Of a stretch of 64,000 nt of DNA, positions 62,466 to 64,000 are shown in pieces; the stretch's first letter is position 1; every line of letters begins with the position of its first letter. The translations under genes and the position numbers were made by a program. The notes below the pieces were generated by a model. It searched no databases. It had not been told where the DNA came from and worked only from the letters and a program-made list of their open reading frames with translations. This DNA is from Methanobacterium sp. (lineage in GTDB: Archaea > Methanobacteriota > Methanobacteria > Methanobacteriales > Methanobacteriaceae): positions 1 through 64,000 of the forward strand of contig JACRPY010000003.1 in the NCBI GenBank assembly GCA_016222945.1. Reading direction: 5' to 3'.

Positions 62466-63367
62466 ACAATTTCACCCAAAATACATCTTGCCAACTTTAC
62501 TTTATCATCAATTGTCTTCATGTTTGTGTTTGTTATAGTGACATTAGATATTAGTTTTTCTATTTCTTTCTCGGATCCCATATCCTCAACATCTATTATG
62601 AACTTGTCTAAAAAATCCTGATAAATTGTTGCTACGCCCTTACTGGATACTTCAAAGCCCATCGCTTCCATAAACTTTGCTGCAGGACCACTTACTGGTT
62701 TTGACCCAATTATAGGAGATACCGCAACAACATAAGCATCTTTAAGGGCTTTTTTAACTCCTTCAATTGAAAGTATAGGTCCTATAGATGTTATCGGATT
62801 AGAAGGCCCTATTAAAACCATATCCGACGATTCAATAGTATTTATTAAATCTGGAGAAGGTTCAACAGCATTGTAGATTATATCTTCCACTTCTGGCTCT
62901 GCTCTTTTTTCCACCAGAAACTTATGGAAGCTCATTTCTCCTTCGTCTGTTATGATCTTGATATGTGATTGCTCATCACTCATGGGAACGATCTTGGATT
63001 TAATGCCTAAATTCTTTCTTTGGAGGTTAATAACCTTAGAAAGAGCATATTTCCCCATTAAGATTGTTTTCTGGATTTTTATGGCACGATCTTTATCTCC
63101 GATTCTTAAAATTTCATCATGCCCGATTTTTTTTAAGGTTTCATGAGTTATAAATGTATCATCCTTTATGCCATACCATGTGTCTTCATTTATCATCCCA
63201 GAAAGAGTGTACATCACAGTGTCTACATCTGGTGCTATATAGTTTCCAGATATATATGTATTTTCTACTGTATTTACAATTATATTCAGATCATCTGGAT
63301 CAATTATTTCCAGCATTCCCTGAATTAATTTTGGTGTTCCTGTTCCACCAGAAAGTACTGATATCAT
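62462..63367 (-). CDS. cofD: 2-phospho-L-lactate transferase CofD
   Basis: 301 residues. SVLSGGTGTPKLIQGM at the N-terminus, IVNTVENTYISGNYIAPDVDTVMYTL, and IGPSNPITSIGPILSI are the family marks. It transfers the phospholactyl group to FO to give F420-0. Expected upstream partner cofE is adjacent, arfA downstream. Confidence 0.96.
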   Translation of the reverse strand: MISVLSGGTGTPKLIQGMLEIIDPDDLNIIVNTVENTYISGNYIAPDVDTVMYTLSGMINEDTWYGIKDDTFITHETLKKIGHDEILRIGDKDRAIKIQKTILMGKYALSKVINLQRKNLGIKSKIVPMSDEQSHIKIITDEGEMSFHKFLVEKRAEPEVEDIIYNAVEPSPDLINTIESSDMVLIGPSNPITSIGPILSIEGVKKALKDAYVVAVSPIIGSKPVSGPAAKFMEAMGFEVSSKGVATIYQDFLDKFIIDVEDMGSEKEIEKLISNVTITNTNMKTIDDKVKLARCILGEIV

Positions 63368-63437
63368 ATAACTCCTCTCTTAAGTACCATATATCCCAAA
63401 ACAGATTTTAATTGCAAAAAATCATATATTATATAGT

Positions 63438-64000
63438 TTATCGGAATACATCATATTCTTTAGGCCTTATTAGATCATTAATGGTTGCATTCTTATTTTT
63501 TAAGTCTTTAATGTAATTTACGCCTTTTATTAAAACTACAGGTATTCCCTCATCTGCTTGACCCATAACAATTGACGCTGCAGAAGCTAACTCATCTGCA
63601 ACCGCAATACTTGTGGTTTGAAGCTCCCGACCATATAAATCCTTCTCACATTTTCTATCCCACAACGGATTCATTCCAGAAATTCCAATTGCTGTCCCAA
63701 TGGCTCCTTCTCTAAATGCTCTTCCTTGAGTATCAGATATTATAACAACTACCTCTTTATTTGTTGTTTTTTCTATTTTTTCCCTTATAAAATGAGCACT
63801 TTGATCTGGATCATCAGGAATTGGAGTCGCCATACCATTATCAACATTTGATTCATCTATACCTGCATTTGCACAGACAAATCCATGTTTTGTCTCAGAA
63901 ATTATAAAATCAGGCCCTACTTTTAATATTTCATTGGAATTTTTGATGATAGCTTCCACAAGTTTTGGATCTTTCCCTGTTTTTTGTGCAAGCTCAATTG
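63438..64000 (-). CDS. cofE: coenzyme F420:L-glutamate ligase, 5' partial
   Basis: The C-terminal ~187 residues are visible; the frame continues past base 64000 on the minus strand (IELAQKTGKDPKLVEAII). FVCANAGIDESNV, VIISDTQGRAFREGAIGTAIGISG and ELASAASIVMGQADEGIPVVLI match CofE, which adds glutamates to F420-0. It lies 70 nt upstream of cofD in the same direction. Confidence 0.95.
   Translation of the reverse strand, partial: IELAQKTGKDPKLVEAIIKNSNEILKVGPDFIISETKHGFVCANAGIDESNVDNGMATPIPDDPDQSAHFIREKIEKTTNKEVVVIISDTQGRAFREGAIGTAIGISGMNPLWDRKCEKDLYGRELQTTSIAVADELASAASIVMGQADEGIPVVLIKGVNYIKDLKNKNATINDLIRPKEYDVFR

Overview
The window comes from an AT-rich archaeal chromosome that looks like a mesophilic member of the Methanobacteriales (Methanobacterium-like). 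The evidence is the gene content: an AtwA-type component A2 of the methyl-CoM reductase system, CofD and CofE for coenzyme F420, archaeal GTP cyclohydrolase III, a small protein that looks like methanogenesis marker 9, topoisomerase VI, aIF1A, RIO1, archaeal phosphorylating GAPDH, HdrABC-type proteins and TATA-box promoters. Starts are often GTG or TTG behind GGTGA/GGAGG ribosome sites. No CRISPR array, IS element or integrase is visible.

Layout. 1-2.65 kb: a surface/secreted C39-peptidase-like protein (5' end outside the window) followed by small unknown genes. 2.9-8.7 kb: a Ca2+-type P-ATPase, precorrin-6A reductase, flavodoxin and a FilR1-type regulator. 8.7-17.7 kb: housekeeping genes (moeA; aIF1A, rio1, KH protein, top6B, top6A; moaA; SIS protein; gap). 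17.9-25 kb: a polyprenyl-phosphate/GT-C glycosyltransferase locus. 25-30.7 kb: assorted genes (HEAT-repeat, radical SAM, endonuclease IV, AAA ATPase). 30.7-55 kb: a sulfur, cysteine, methionine and thiamine-sulfur region. 55-64 kb: PLC-like protein, K+ channel, hemA and precorrin-2 dehydrogenase (the F430/siroheme branch), marker 9, atwA, a Dus-like protein, arfA, cofD and cofE (cut by the window end).

The most striking part is the 30.7-55 kb sulfur region. At least thirteen exact copies of a palindrome TAACNATNGTTA, plus near matches, lie directly beside TATA-like boxes. They precede a cystathionine synthase/lyase-type gene (broken), thi4, metY-metX, tRNA-Cys and cysS, cysK-cysE, a PPOX flavoprotein, a MoaD/ThiS-like carrier, a cytosolic NMT1/THI5-like binding protein and a GMC-type oxidoreductase-thiF pair. 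A Cys-rich HTH protein inside the region (41365-41760) has a variant of the palindrome in its own promoter and is the best local candidate for the regulator. The region also holds canonical IscS-IscU and ThiI, a TusA-DsrE-'NifS' trio in which the NifS-like protein has lost its PLP lysine, and an HdrC-HdrB-HdrA set whose HdrA carries an MvhD-like tail with every Fe-S cysteine replaced. I propose this as an undescribed sulfur/cysteine regulon and a modified sulfur-handling apparatus.

A second unexplained signal is a family of intergenic arrays of short palindromes (mostly 9-bp arms, 3-nt loops, about 25-bp spacing) at 28.7, 39.8, 50.8 and 59.0 kb. They share arm sequences between loci, with compensatory changes.

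Two genes appear disrupted: aIF1A (one extra base, possibly a sequence error) and the metB-type gene (a frame-breaking internal deletion).
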